This document shows, piece by piece, positions 8,902 to 17,364 of a DNA stretch of 64,000 bases. Location of the stretch: positions 4,075,001 to 4,139,000 of the forward strand of contig NZ_AP027081.1 of NCBI RefSeq assembly GCF_030295425.1. The letters run 5' to 3'. Each line of letters opens with the position of its first letter. Positions within the stretch are counted from its first letter, which is position 1. Source of the stretch: Mesoterricola sediminis (lineage in GTDB: Bacteria > Acidobacteriota > Holophagae > Holophagales > Holophagaceae). The notes below the pieces were generated by a model. It did no database searches and was not told the DNA's origin. It was given only the letters and a program-made list of their open reading frames with translations. Made by a program: the position numbers and the translations under genes.

Positions 8902-9630
<729 letters not shown>

Positions 9631-9708
9631 CGTCAAAGGAAGCCTCGGCGCGCGAGGTTTCGGAGGCTGGCGGTCGCTAGCCCACAAATCGCTATTGAAC
9701 ACTTGGTC

Positions 9709-9730
9709 AAGGGGCCCCGGAGAGCCCCTT
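9709..9730 (+). terminator. Hairpin in the ftsE-ortA intergenic region
   Basis: A 7-bp stem (9709-9715 with 9724-9730) closes an 8-nt loop 79 bp after the ftsE stop. It has no U run, so it is a weak terminator candidate. The rest of 9631-9876 is A+T-richer than the surroundings (notably 9750-9790, with an A7 tract and TGTATACAT) and probably holds the promoter of the downstream gene. Confidence 0.35.
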
Positions 9731-9876
9731 CGATGAAGTTGGAACACCTGTATACATTGCACAAAAAAATCACAGTTTGGTTGTCAATTTGTGCCATGAT
9801 CGAGGGCGAAACCAGCTTTCCCGTAACCGGCACCCGCTGGACGGTCTGAACGGTTGAATGCATTGGAGGGAAACCC

Positions 9877-10161
9877 ATGTGCATCGTCGCCAAGGGTACC
9901 TGGGTGGAAGTTGAACGGATCGTGACCCGCCCCGGGGAGCGGATCTCCAGCCTCGGCCGCGAAGCGGCCCGTCCGCCCCAGGTGGTGCGCGTCGCAGGGT
10001 TCCTGATGGAGGACGCCGAACTGGGCCAGCACGTGCGGGTGCGCACCATCGTGGGCAACGAACACTCCGGCAAGCTGCGCATCGAGAACCCCGGCTATGG
10101 GGCCAGTTTCGTCAACACCTTCCCCGAGCTCATCCGGCAGGGCGCCACCGGCGTGGCGTAG
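9877..10161 (+). CDS. OrtA-like small protein (2-amino-4-oxopentanoate thiolase alpha-subunit family)
   Basis: This is a 94-residue protein. The segment VAGFLMEDAELGQHVRVRTI, followed by GKLRIENPGYGASF and PELIRQG, matches the pattern of OrtA: GFL-x-DA-x-xGD-x-V-x-x-x-T, then GKL-x-x-NP-x-Y-x-x-x-F and PEL. OrtA is the small subunit of the thiolase of anaerobic ornithine degradation. Its catalytic PLP partner OrtB and the other ort genes are absent nearby, so it may have another role. A good Shine-Dalgarno (GGAGGG, 9865-9870) precedes the ATG. EngB starts 62 bp downstream. Family recognition is from memory of the motif pattern and is only moderately certain. Confidence 0.55.
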   Translation: MCIVAKGTWVEVERIVTRPGERISSLGREAARPPQVVRVAGFLMEDAELGQHVRVRTIVGNEHSGKLRIENPGYGASFVNTFPELIRQGATGVA

Positions 10162-10223
10162 CCGGCCGGCGGCTGGCGTCTGATACCCTGGGAGGGGCGC
10201 CCATTCGCCCGAAGGACCCGCCC

Positions 10224-10814
10224 ATGGCCCAGCCCCTCAAGGATGCCCGCTTCCTCGTTTCGGCCTCCAGCGTGAAGACGCTGGGCGTCTGCCATGCCGA
10301 GGTGGCCTTCGTGGGCCGCTCCAACGTCGGCAAGAGCTCCCTCCTCAACGCCCTCTGCCACCAGCGGGGCCTGGCGAAGACCTCCAAGACCCCCGGGCGC
10401 ACCCGGCTCATCAATGTCTTCCTGACGGGGCCGGACCGCTGGATCGTGGACCTGCCGGGCTACGGCTTCGCCACCGGCCCCGCCAAGGAGCGCGAGGCCT
10501 GGCAGGGCATGATCGAGGGCTACCTGCGGGGGCGGGCCACCCTCCGCATGGTCTACGTCCTCGTGGACGCCGAGGTGGGACCCACCCGACTGGACCTGCA
10601 GATGGTGGACTGGCTCCGGGAGGCGGACCTGCCCTGCCGCATCGTCGCCACCAAGGCCGACCAGGTGAAGCCCAGCCGCCAGCTGGCGCAGCGCCGGGAC
10701 GTGGCCAAGGTGCTGGGCCTCCTGCCCAACGACATCGCCTGGGTCAGCTCCGAGAAGGGCACCGGCGTCCCCGACCTGCGCATGGAGATCGCGGCGACCC
10801 TCGACCTGCTCTGA
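10224..10814 (+). CDS. engB: Ribosome biogenesis GTP-binding protein EngB/YsxC/YihA
   Basis: This 196-residue TrmE-Era-EngA-YihA-type GTPase acts in large ribosomal subunit assembly. G1 is GRSNVGKSS at about residues 31-39. The G2 Thr lies in KTPGRT, G3 is DLPGYGFA (about 77), and G4 is ATKADQ (about 150, the TKxD form usual in this family). G5 is SSEKGTG. Length fits the family exactly. The gene sits alone between the OrtA-like gene and the convergent helicase gene. Confidence 0.95.
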   Translation: MAQPLKDARFLVSASSVKTLGVCHAEVAFVGRSNVGKSSLLNALCHQRGLAKTSKTPGRTRLINVFLTGPDRWIVDLPGYGFATGPAKEREAWQGMIEGYLRGRATLRMVYVLVDAEVGPTRLDLQMVDWLREADLPCRIVATKADQVKPSRQLAQRRDVAKVLGLLPNDIAWVSSEKGTGVPDLRMEIAATLDLL

Positions 10815-10874
10815 CGCGGCGGGAACGCGGGAACCTCCCGGCCCACCCGGTCCACCATCCCCACCACCCCAGAT

Positions 10875-12929
10875 TCAGAGCGCGCGCAGGAAGCCCTCCA
10901 CCTCCTCCCAGTCGCGGCTCAGGGGGAAGGGCGGCAGCGCGGCCCGGACCTGGGCGGCGTAGCGCTTTCCGCCGGGGTCCTCGTGGGGGAGCATCAGGCG
11001 GGGGTCCAGGATGCACACGGCGCCGCGGTCGGTGCGGGTGCGGATGAGGCGGCCGATGCCCTGCTTGAGCTTGAGGGTCATCTGGGGCACCTGGATGCCG
11101 ATGAAGCCCAGGCCCTGGTGCTTCGCGTCGGCCTCGCGGACCCGGGCCTGGAGGACGGGGTCGTCGGGGGGCGCGAAGGGCAGCGCGGTGACGATGACGA
11201 GGGTGAGGGCGTCCCCGGGGAGGTCCACGCCCTGCCAGAAGCTGGCCAGGCCGAGGAGGGCCGCCTGGGGGGTCCGCTTGAAGCGCTCCATCATGGCCGA
11301 GCGGGTCATGCCCTCCCCCTGGACGAAGAAGGTCACCTCCGGCAGGGCGGACTCGAGCCGGGGGCGGAAGGCCGCCAGCATCTTGCGGCTGGTGAAGAGC
11401 ACGAGGGCCCGGCCCCGGCTGGCCCGGATGAGCCGCTCCATGGCGTCGAGGCTCGCCTCCACCCACTGGGGATCGCCGATGGCGTCGCGCCCCGGGCGCC
11501 GCGCGGGCATGCCGGGCGGGATGAAGAGGAGGCCCTGGCGCTCGAAGTCGAAGGGACTCTCCACGTGCCGGCTCCGGGTGCCCTCCTCCTCCGTGAGGCC
11601 CAGGCGCAGCCGCAGGCCGTTGAACCCGCGGCCGTCGCGGAGCGTGGCGCTGGTGAGGATCACGGTCTCGAAGCCCCGGCGCAGGTGCTGGTGGAAGAAC
11701 TGGCGCACGTCCACGGGGTTGGCCTTGAAGAGGATCATGCGCGGGCCCTCCCGCGTGAGGGTGGAGACCCACCCCTCGGGCTGGGCGAAGATCCGCTCCA
11801 TGCGGTCGAAAGCCAGGCCGATGCGTTCCGCCAGCTTGCGCCAGGCCATGTCCTCCGCCTTGCCGTCGACGCGCCGGGCCGCGAGCCGCTTGGCCTCGGT
11901 CCAGACCGCCTGCCCCGCCTCGACCCAGGCCGCGACGGCGTCCGCGAGGGGACCCATGTCCACGCGCTCGTCCTCGAAGCCGTACGTGCCGGATTCCAGA
12001 GGCACGCGCTCCAGCAGGGCGCCCCAGGCGTCCTCCCACGGCTTGAGGCGCGCGTCCAGCAGGGCCGCGTCGGATTCCTTCCCCGCCTCGTCCGCGAGGT
12101 CCTTGAAGAGGAGGGTCATGGCCCGGTTCGACCACTGCTCCGAGCAGCTCTCCGTGAGCTGCTCCTCGACCTCGTGGGCCTCGTCCAGGATCAGGACCGG
12201 GGCGTCGGGCAGGACCTGGCCGAAGGCCGATTCGCGCAGGACCCGGTCCGCCAGCAGGAGGGCGTGGTTGGCGACGACCAGGTCCGCCTCCAGGATCTCC
12301 TGGCGCAGGCGCGTCAGGTGGCAGTCCTCGTAGCGCGGGCACTGGCGCCCCGTGCAGCGCTCGGCCCGGGCGTTGATGCGGTCCCAGAGCTCGGATTCGC
12401 CCTCGCCGTAGGCGCCCAGCTCCTCCCGGTCGCCGGTGGCGCTCTCCCGGGCCCAGCGGCCCAGGGCCATCCACAGGGCGTGGTCGGTCCGGGCGAGCTC
12501 CGCGGGCGGATGGGCCTCCAGCTCCTCCCAGGCGGTCCTGCACAGGTAGTTGGCGCGCCCCTTGGCGAGCACCGCCTTCACGTCCCGGCCCAGGATCCCC
12601 CGGGCCCGGGGCAGGTCGTCCTCCAGGAGCTGCCGCTGGAGCTGCTTGGTGCGCGTCGCCACCACCACCGGGCGGCGGCCCATGGCGAGGGCGGGCACCA
12701 GGTAGCCCAGGGACTTGCCGGTGCCGGTGCCGGCCTCGATGGCCTGGACCACCGCATCGGGCCGGGCGTCCCGCTCCGCGCCCCGGTTCCGCCAGGCGTC
12801 GAAGCGCGCCTGCCCCTCCTGGATGGCGTCCGCCACCAGCTGGGCCATCTCCTGCTGCCCCTTCCGCACCTCCGCGCCGGGGAAGCAACTGAAGATGCGG
12901 CCTTCGGGCGGGGCGAAGTAGGGGTCCAT
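10875..12929 (-). CDS. DinG/XPD-family ATP-dependent helicase with Fe-S cluster
   Basis: This 684-residue superfamily 2 helicase has Walker A EAGTGTGKS at about residues 55-63, the DEAH box LILDEAHEVE near 240, and helicase C-terminal motifs ending in QGIGRLIRTRTDRG. Four cysteines in the first helicase domain (NYLC, then RCTGRQCPRYEDC) form the expected iron-sulfur site of XPD/DinG enzymes. It probably unwinds DNA 5'-3' in repair or R-loop removal. ATG at 12929 was chosen because TGGGAGG (12942-12948) lies 12 nt upstream. The in-frame ATG at 12941 would abut that Shine-Dalgarno with no spacing. It is divergent from the glutamine synthetase gene. Confidence 0.9.
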   Translation of the reverse strand: MDPYFAPPEGRIFSCFPGAEVRKGQQEMAQLVADAIQEGQARFDAWRNRGAERDARPDAVVQAIEAGTGTGKSLGYLVPALAMGRRPVVVATRTKQLQRQLLEDDLPRARGILGRDVKAVLAKGRANYLCRTAWEELEAHPPAELARTDHALWMALGRWARESATGDREELGAYGEGESELWDRINARAERCTGRQCPRYEDCHLTRLRQEILEADLVVANHALLLADRVLRESAFGQVLPDAPVLILDEAHEVEEQLTESCSEQWSNRAMTLLFKDLADEAGKESDAALLDARLKPWEDAWGALLERVPLESGTYGFEDERVDMGPLADAVAAWVEAGQAVWTEAKRLAARRVDGKAEDMAWRKLAERIGLAFDRMERIFAQPEGWVSTLTREGPRMILFKANPVDVRQFFHQHLRRGFETVILTSATLRDGRGFNGLRLRLGLTEEEGTRSRHVESPFDFERQGLLFIPPGMPARRPGRDAIGDPQWVEASLDAMERLIRASRGRALVLFTSRKMLAAFRPRLESALPEVTFFVQGEGMTRSAMMERFKRTPQAALLGLASFWQGVDLPGDALTLVIVTALPFAPPDDPVLQARVREADAKHQGLGFIGIQVPQMTLKLKQGIGRLIRTRTDRGAVCILDPRLMLPHEDPGGKRYAAQVRAALPPFPLSRDWEEVEGFLRAL

Positions 12930-13048
12930 CGGATGCGGCATCCTCCCAGAATGGCGGAATTTGAGCGAATGCGAAAGGGGCGCCGGCGGATTCCCGAATG
13001 GGGTCATAAAAATTAATTTTCATTGTTTTTAGACTAAAACGGTGCATG

Positions 13049-13079
13049 ATTAGGTTTCAGAAGCCGAAAATTAGGCTTC
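13049..13079 (+). promoter_or_regulatory. Two direct repeats and a hairpin upstream of glnA
   Basis: ATTAGGTTTC (13049-13058) and ATTAGGCTTC (13070-13079) are 10-mers differing at one base and spaced 21 bp apart, two helical turns. The second overlaps an inverted repeat GAAGCC/GGCTTC (13060-13065 with 13074-13079). They lie in the A+T-rich divergent region just before the glnA Shine-Dalgarno (13086-13092). This could be an operator or a leader structure; no known regulator consensus is recognised. Confidence 0.4.
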
Positions 13080-13096
13080 CCGTTCAAGGAGATGCC

Positions 13097-14536
13097 ATGG
13101 CCGCCGATGCTCTCAGGGACTTTCTGGAAATCCCGTACGACACGCTGGAGGAGATGAACCTCCAGGCGCGCCAGCAGCGCCTCGACCGGGTGCCCGCCGA
13201 CAAGGTCCGCGAGGAGCGCATGGCCTACCTGGCCGGGGAAAAGCGGATCAAGGCCGTCACGGTCTGCTTCACGGACATCGAGGGCCGGCTCCACATGCTG
13301 GACTACGACAAGAAGTTCCTCCTGAAGTCCTCGGACAACCTCACCTTCGACGGGTCCTCCATCCGGGGCTTCTCGGCCCAGGCCGAGAGCGACCTCCGCC
13401 TCGAAATCGACTGGCCCGCCTTCTACTGGCTCCCCTCCGACGTCTTCGGCCCCGGCAAGGTGCTCGTCTTCGGCTTCGTGCTGGAGAAGGACGGCACCCC
13501 CTACCGCGCCGACTTCCGCGCCCGCCTCCGGGAGGCCACCGAGGCCCTCTACGCCCGGGAGGGCGTGGTCATGAACGCGGCCAACGAGATCGAGGGCTTC
13601 CTCTTCAAGGGCCGGGACGCGGAGCGCCACTACCACGAGACCGGCGCCTTCGAGTTCATCTCCACCGGCGGCTACTACCACTCGCTCCCCACCGACGAGC
13701 TCCGGCACTTCATCGACCGCACCGCGGAGGCCCAGCGCGCCCTCGGGTTCTGCAACGAGAAGGACCACCCCGAAGTGGCCCCCTCCCAGTTCGAGATGAA
13801 CTACAAGTATGCGGAAGTGAACATCGCCGCCGACCAGGTGCAGCTGTACAAGCTGCTGGCCCGGCAGGTCGCCGCCCAGATGGGCCTGACCGCCTCCTTC
13901 CTCCCCAAGCCCGTGGCCGGCGTCAACGGCAACGGCATGCACTCCAACCTCAGCCTGGCCAAGGACGGCCGGAACCTCTTCCACGAGGCGGGCGGCCGTG
14001 ACGGCCTGTCCCCCCGGGCCTGGGATTTCCTGCAGCGCCTCCTCGCCAACGCCGGTGAGCTCTGCCTCGTGCTGAACCCCAGCGTGAACGCCTACCGCCG
14101 CCTGGATCCCCACTTCGAGGCCCCCAACCAGATCAAGGTCTCCCCCACCGACCGGGGCTCCATGATCCGCATCCCCCTCGGCAACGAGCACTCCGCCCGC
14201 ATCGAGGTGCGCTCGGTGGGCCCCGACGCCAACCCCTACCTCCTCTACTACACCCTCCTCCGCACCGGCCTGGAGGGCCCCGGCGCCGAGCCCGAGGACA
14301 CGACCAAGCGTCCCCGCACCCGCTTCCTGCCGGACAACATCCAGGACGCCATCCGCCTGTTCAAGGCCTCCCGGCTCCTGGCCGACCAGCTCGGGGAGGA
14401 TGTGCACGCCAAGTTCGCCGAACTGAAGCTCATGCAGGCCGAACGCTGCCCCAAGGCCCTCGGGGCCATCGTGAAGGCCTGCGAGATCCAGTTCCACCAC
14501 GAGGTCACGAACCAGCTCCTCTGGTCCCAGTTCTGA
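13097..14536 (+). CDS. glnA: Glutamine synthetase (type I-like)
   Basis: This 479-residue protein would make glutamine from glutamate, ammonia and ATP. Beta-grasp domain motif FDGSSIRGF is at about residues 93-101. NEIEGFLFK stands in the position of the usual EPEFFLF, and HPEVAPSQFEMNYKYAE in that of HHEVAPGQHEI. PKPVAGVNGNGMHSNLS is the signature loop, and RIEVRSVGPDANPYL the C-terminal one. The ATP-binding stretch usually reading W-S-xx-NRSA is KVSPTDRGSMIRIP here. The adenylylation-loop motif NLYDLP is absent. The ATG at 13097 is preceded by AAGGAGA. The protein is a clear family member with some atypical active-site-proximal residues. Confidence 0.87.
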   Translation: MAADALRDFLEIPYDTLEEMNLQARQQRLDRVPADKVREERMAYLAGEKRIKAVTVCFTDIEGRLHMLDYDKKFLLKSSDNLTFDGSSIRGFSAQAESDLRLEIDWPAFYWLPSDVFGPGKVLVFGFVLEKDGTPYRADFRARLREATEALYAREGVVMNAANEIEGFLFKGRDAERHYHETGAFEFISTGGYYHSLPTDELRHFIDRTAEAQRALGFCNEKDHPEVAPSQFEMNYKYAEVNIAADQVQLYKLLARQVAAQMGLTASFLPKPVAGVNGNGMHSNLSLAKDGRNLFHEAGGRDGLSPRAWDFLQRLLANAGELCLVLNPSVNAYRRLDPHFEAPNQIKVSPTDRGSMIRIPLGNEHSARIEVRSVGPDANPYLLYYTLLRTGLEGPGAEPEDTTKRPRTRFLPDNIQDAIRLFKASRLLADQLGEDVHAKFAELKLMQAERCPKALGAIVKACEIQFHHEVTNQLLWSQF

Positions 14537-14687
14537 GGGGACCGCTCCGGCGGGTGCGGGCGGCGCGAGGGTAACCCCAGGCGCCGCCCGCACTTGGCAT
14601 GAAGGGGAACGGAAGGGGGTGGCCGGAGCCCCGGGGCCGGCCAAAACCCCCGCGAGGCGCGCGCGAGGGTCTGCTATCGTTGGGATC

Positions 14688-15401
14688 ATGAATGATTTTG
14701 TGCGCCATGACCTTTCGGCGGCCCGGGTCCTGCTCATCGAAGATGACGAGATCCTGGCGGCGATGGTGCAGGAAGTCCTGGAGGGCCGCGGGCTGACCGT
14801 GACCGTGGCGTCCCACCCCGAGGTGGGGCTCGCCCTCCATGCCGTCCACCGGGCGGATCTCATCCTCCTCGACCGCATGTTCCCCGGCGCGGATGGCCTG
14901 GACACGCTGCGGCACCTCCGGGACAAGGGCGACGCCGTGCCCATCATCCTCCTCACCTCCCGCGGCGAACTGGGCGACAAGCTGGAGGGCCTCGGGGAAG
15001 GGGCCGACGACTACATGGGCAAGCCCTTTTCCGTCGACGAACTGGAGGCCCGGATCCGGGCCCTCCTGCGCCGCGCCCGCCCGTCTCCCGCCCTGCCTCC
15101 GGACACCTCGGTTCATGGGCCATTCACGATCGACTGGGCCGCCATGCGGGTCGAGCGGGAGGGCCAGGTGCTGGACCTCACCCCCCAGGAGTTCCGGGTC
15201 CTCAGCCACCTGATCCGGACGCCGGACCGGCCCGTGCCCCGGGCGGAGCTCCTGGAGAAGGCTTGGCCACCCGACGGCAGGCCCGCCAGTCCCCGGACCG
15301 TGGACGTGTATGTGACGCGTCTCCGCAGCAAGCTCGGCCGCGAGTCCGACCACCCCTGGATCCTCACCCTGGACGGGGAAGGGTACAGCTGGAACGGCTG
15401 A
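14688..15401 (+). CDS. OmpR/PhoB-type response regulator
   Basis: This 237-residue two-domain regulator has a receiver domain at about residues 12-125. It contains the acidic pocket IEDDE, the phosphoacceptor Asp in LILLDRMFPGADG (near 63), the Thr/Ser in LLTSRG and the Lys in MGKPFS. A winged-helix DNA-binding domain follows at about 145-235, with LTPQEFRVLSHLI and RTVDVYVTRLRSKLG. No histidine kinase gene is adjacent. It stands between glnA and the leu/ilv operon, so its target is not evident from context. A short inverted repeat (15402-15409 with 15469-15476) follows its stop codon. Confidence 0.92.
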   Translation: MNDFVRHDLSAARVLLIEDDEILAAMVQEVLEGRGLTVTVASHPEVGLALHAVHRADLILLDRMFPGADGLDTLRHLRDKGDAVPIILLTSRGELGDKLEGLGEGADDYMGKPFSVDELEARIRALLRRARPSPALPPDTSVHGPFTIDWAAMRVEREGQVLDLTPQEFRVLSHLIRTPDRPVPRAELLEKAWPPDGRPASPRTVDVYVTRLRSKLGRESDHPWILTLDGEGYSWNG

Positions 15402-15499
15402 GGCTTCCGGCGGGCCAACCCCAGGTTTGATGATAGGGCCATAAATTTCCAGGATGGCACATTGACCGGGAAGCCTTTGGATCGCAGACTGGCCCTCTG

Positions 15500-15568
15500 A
15501 TGTTCTCGCTCAACGTACTGAACCTCCACCTTGGCCTGCTGCTTATTAGCGGCGCGGGGGAGGACTGA
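15500..15568 (+). CDS. Leucine-rich leader peptide of the leuA-ilvBNC operon
   Basis: This 22-codon ORF contains seven Leu codons (CTC, CTG, CTC, CTT, CTG, CTG, CTT), one Val and one Ile, including the run L-H-L-G-L-L-L-I. It stops 101 bp before leuA. A leucine-packed short ORF just upstream of the first gene of a leucine operon is the classic signature of ribosome-mediated attenuation. No good Shine-Dalgarno is visible. A weak promoter-like pair (TTGACC 15462-15467, CAGACT 15485-15490) would put transcription start very near the ATG. Translation is inferred, not shown. Confidence 0.72.
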   Translation: MFSLNVLNLHLGLLLISGAGED

Positions 15569-15669
15569 GCACATCCATCATTCATGGCTCTCATCCCTCT
15601 CCCGCGCTGACCGGAGGGGGCTGATGAGGCAGGCCGCTCCGGAACCAGACCCCCTTTCCGGAGCACCTG
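15552..15669 (+). promoter_or_regulatory. Attenuator-like RNA with RBS-sequestering hairpin before leuA
   Basis: Four segments can pair in mutually exclusive ways. Segment 1 (15552-15558, in the last codons of the leader ORF) pairs perfectly with 2a (15601-15607). Segment 2b CCGGAG (15611-15616) pairs with CTCCGG in segment 3 (15637-15642). Segment 3 (15636-15644) pairs perfectly over 9 bp with segment 4 (15656-15664), which contains the leuA Shine-Dalgarno CCGGAG. A stalled ribosome on the Leu codons would mask segment 1, free segment 2, break 3:4 and expose the RBS. There is no U run, so control would be at translation rather than by termination. Confidence 0.65.
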
Positions 15670-17364
15670 ATGAATCCCAGTCGATACCGAGGCGTCCCCC
15701 CCATCCATCTGCCTGACAGGCAATGGCCGGGCCGGACCCTGACCCAAGCCCCCCGCTGGTGCAGCGTGGACCTGCGGGACGGCAACCAGGCCCTCGTCGA
15801 GCCCATGGGCCCCGAGCGCAAGCTCCGGCTCTTCGACACCCTGGTGGGACTGGGCTTCAAGGAGATCGAGGTGGGCTTCCCCTCCGCCTCCCGGACCGAC
15901 CTCGACTTCGTGCGCCTCCTCATCGAGGAGGACCGGATCCCCGCCGACGTGACCATCCAGGTCCTCGTCCAGGCGCGGGAGGACCTCATCGCCGCCACGG
16001 CCGGGGCCCTCCGGGGCGCCCGCCGGGCCATCATCCACCTCTACAACAGCACCTCCGCCCTGCAGCGGCGCGTGGTCTTCCGGCAGGACCGGGAGGCCAT
16101 CCTCGACCTGGCCCTGCGCGGCACCCGCTGGGTGAAGGAGGCGGCCTCCCTCCTCCGCGGCTGCAGGGTGGACCTGGAATACTCCCCCGAGAGCTTCACC
16201 GGCACCGAGCTGGACTTCGCCGCCGAGGTCTGCGACGCCGTGACCGAGACCTGGGCCCCCGCCCCCGGGGAGCGGGTGCTGATCAACCTGCCCGCCACCG
16301 TCGAGATGGCCGGCCCCAACCACTATGCGGACCAGATCGAGTGGATGGGCCGCCGCCTCCGGAACCGGGACCGCATGGTCCTCAGCGTCCATCCCCACAA
16401 CGACAGGGGCTGCGCGGTGGCCGCCGCGGAGCTCGCGATGCTCGCGGGCGCCGACCGGGTCGAGGGGACCCTTTTCGGGAACGGGGAACGCACCGGGAAC
16501 GTGGACCTGGTCACCCTCGCCCTCAACCTCTACACCCACGGCGTCGACCCCCGCCTGGAGCTGGGAGACCTGCCCTCGGTCATCGAGGCCTACGAGCACT
16601 GCACCCGCATGCCCGTGCCCGCGCGCCACCCCTACGCCGGCGAGCTGGTCTTCACCGCCTTCAGCGGCAGCCACCAGGACGCCATCAAGAAGGGCCTCGC
16701 CGCCCTCGAGGCGGAGGCCAACCCCCTCTGGGAGGTGCCCTACCTGCCCATCGATCCCGCCGACATCGGGCGCCAGTACGAGCCGATCATCCGCATCAAC
16801 AGCCAGTCCGGGAAGGGGGGCATCGCGTTCGTGCTGGAGCAGGCCTTCGGCTTCCAGGTGCCCCGGGACCTCGCCGCCGAATTCAGCCGCGCCGTCCAGC
16901 GCATCACGGACGCCACCGGGGAGGAGCTCTCCCCCGACGGGGTGTTCGCGGCCTTCCAGCGGGAGTACCTGGCCCCGGGCCGCATCGAGCTGCTGGACTT
17001 CCACGCCCGCCACGAGCCCGGCGGCCGCGCCGCCCTCCAGTTCAAGCTCCGCGACGGGGCCCGGGAGGTGGACCTGGCGGGCACGGGCAACGGGCCCATC
17101 GACGCCTTCGTGGGCGCCCTCGCTGGCTGGCTCGGCCTGCCCCTGGCCGTGTGCGACTACAGCGAGCACGCCCTGGACGCGGGCCAGGACGCCGAGGCCG
17201 TCGCCTACGTACGGATCCGCGCGGGGAACGGCCCGGCCAGGTTCGGCGTGGGCGAGGACCGGGACATCGTGGCCGCGTCCCTGCGCGCCGTGCTCAGCGG
17301 CGTGAACCGCCTGGCCCCCGCGGAGCGTGAGCCCGCCGCCGCCCAGGCGGGGGGTGCCGCATGA
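15670..17364 (+). CDS. leuA: 2-isopropylmalate synthase (LeuA2 type)
   Basis: This 564-residue protein carries out the first committed step of leucine synthesis, condensing acetyl-CoA with 2-oxoisovalerate. The TIM-barrel catalytic domain starts with SVDLRDGNQAL (about 33-43, metal Asp). It contains the metal-binding HPHNDRG (about 238) and ends with the GNGERTGN signature region. The C-terminal third (about 430-550) is the regulatory LeuA dimerisation domain that mediates leucine feedback inhibition. Length and the ILN-type sequence fit the long LeuA2 class. Its ATG at 15670 is 6 nt after the sequestered Shine-Dalgarno. The stop overlaps the ilvB start (ATGA). Confidence 0.95.
   Translation: MNPSRYRGVPPIHLPDRQWPGRTLTQAPRWCSVDLRDGNQALVEPMGPERKLRLFDTLVGLGFKEIEVGFPSASRTDLDFVRLLIEEDRIPADVTIQVLVQAREDLIAATAGALRGARRAIIHLYNSTSALQRRVVFRQDREAILDLALRGTRWVKEAASLLRGCRVDLEYSPESFTGTELDFAAEVCDAVTETWAPAPGERVLINLPATVEMAGPNHYADQIEWMGRRLRNRDRMVLSVHPHNDRGCAVAAAELAMLAGADRVEGTLFGNGERTGNVDLVTLALNLYTHGVDPRLELGDLPSVIEAYEHCTRMPVPARHPYAGELVFTAFSGSHQDAIKKGLAALEAEANPLWEVPYLPIDPADIGRQYEPIIRINSQSGKGGIAFVLEQAFGFQVPRDLAAEFSRAVQRITDATGEELSPDGVFAAFQREYLAPGRIELLDFHARHEPGGRAALQFKLRDGAREVDLAGTGNGPIDAFVGALAGWLGLPLAVCDYSEHALDAGQDAEAVAYVRIRAGNGPARFGVGEDRDIVAASLRAVLSGVNRLAPAEREPAAAQAGGAA

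Noticed and set aside
9750-9790. Clear promoter for the OrtA-like gene
   Set aside because: The region is A+T-rich with TGTATACAT, but no -35/-10 pair at proper spacing could be defined.
15531-15716. 61-codon ORF overlapping the leuA leader
   Set aside because: Different frame from the Leu-rich leader, crosses the leuA start and has no homology or ribosome site.
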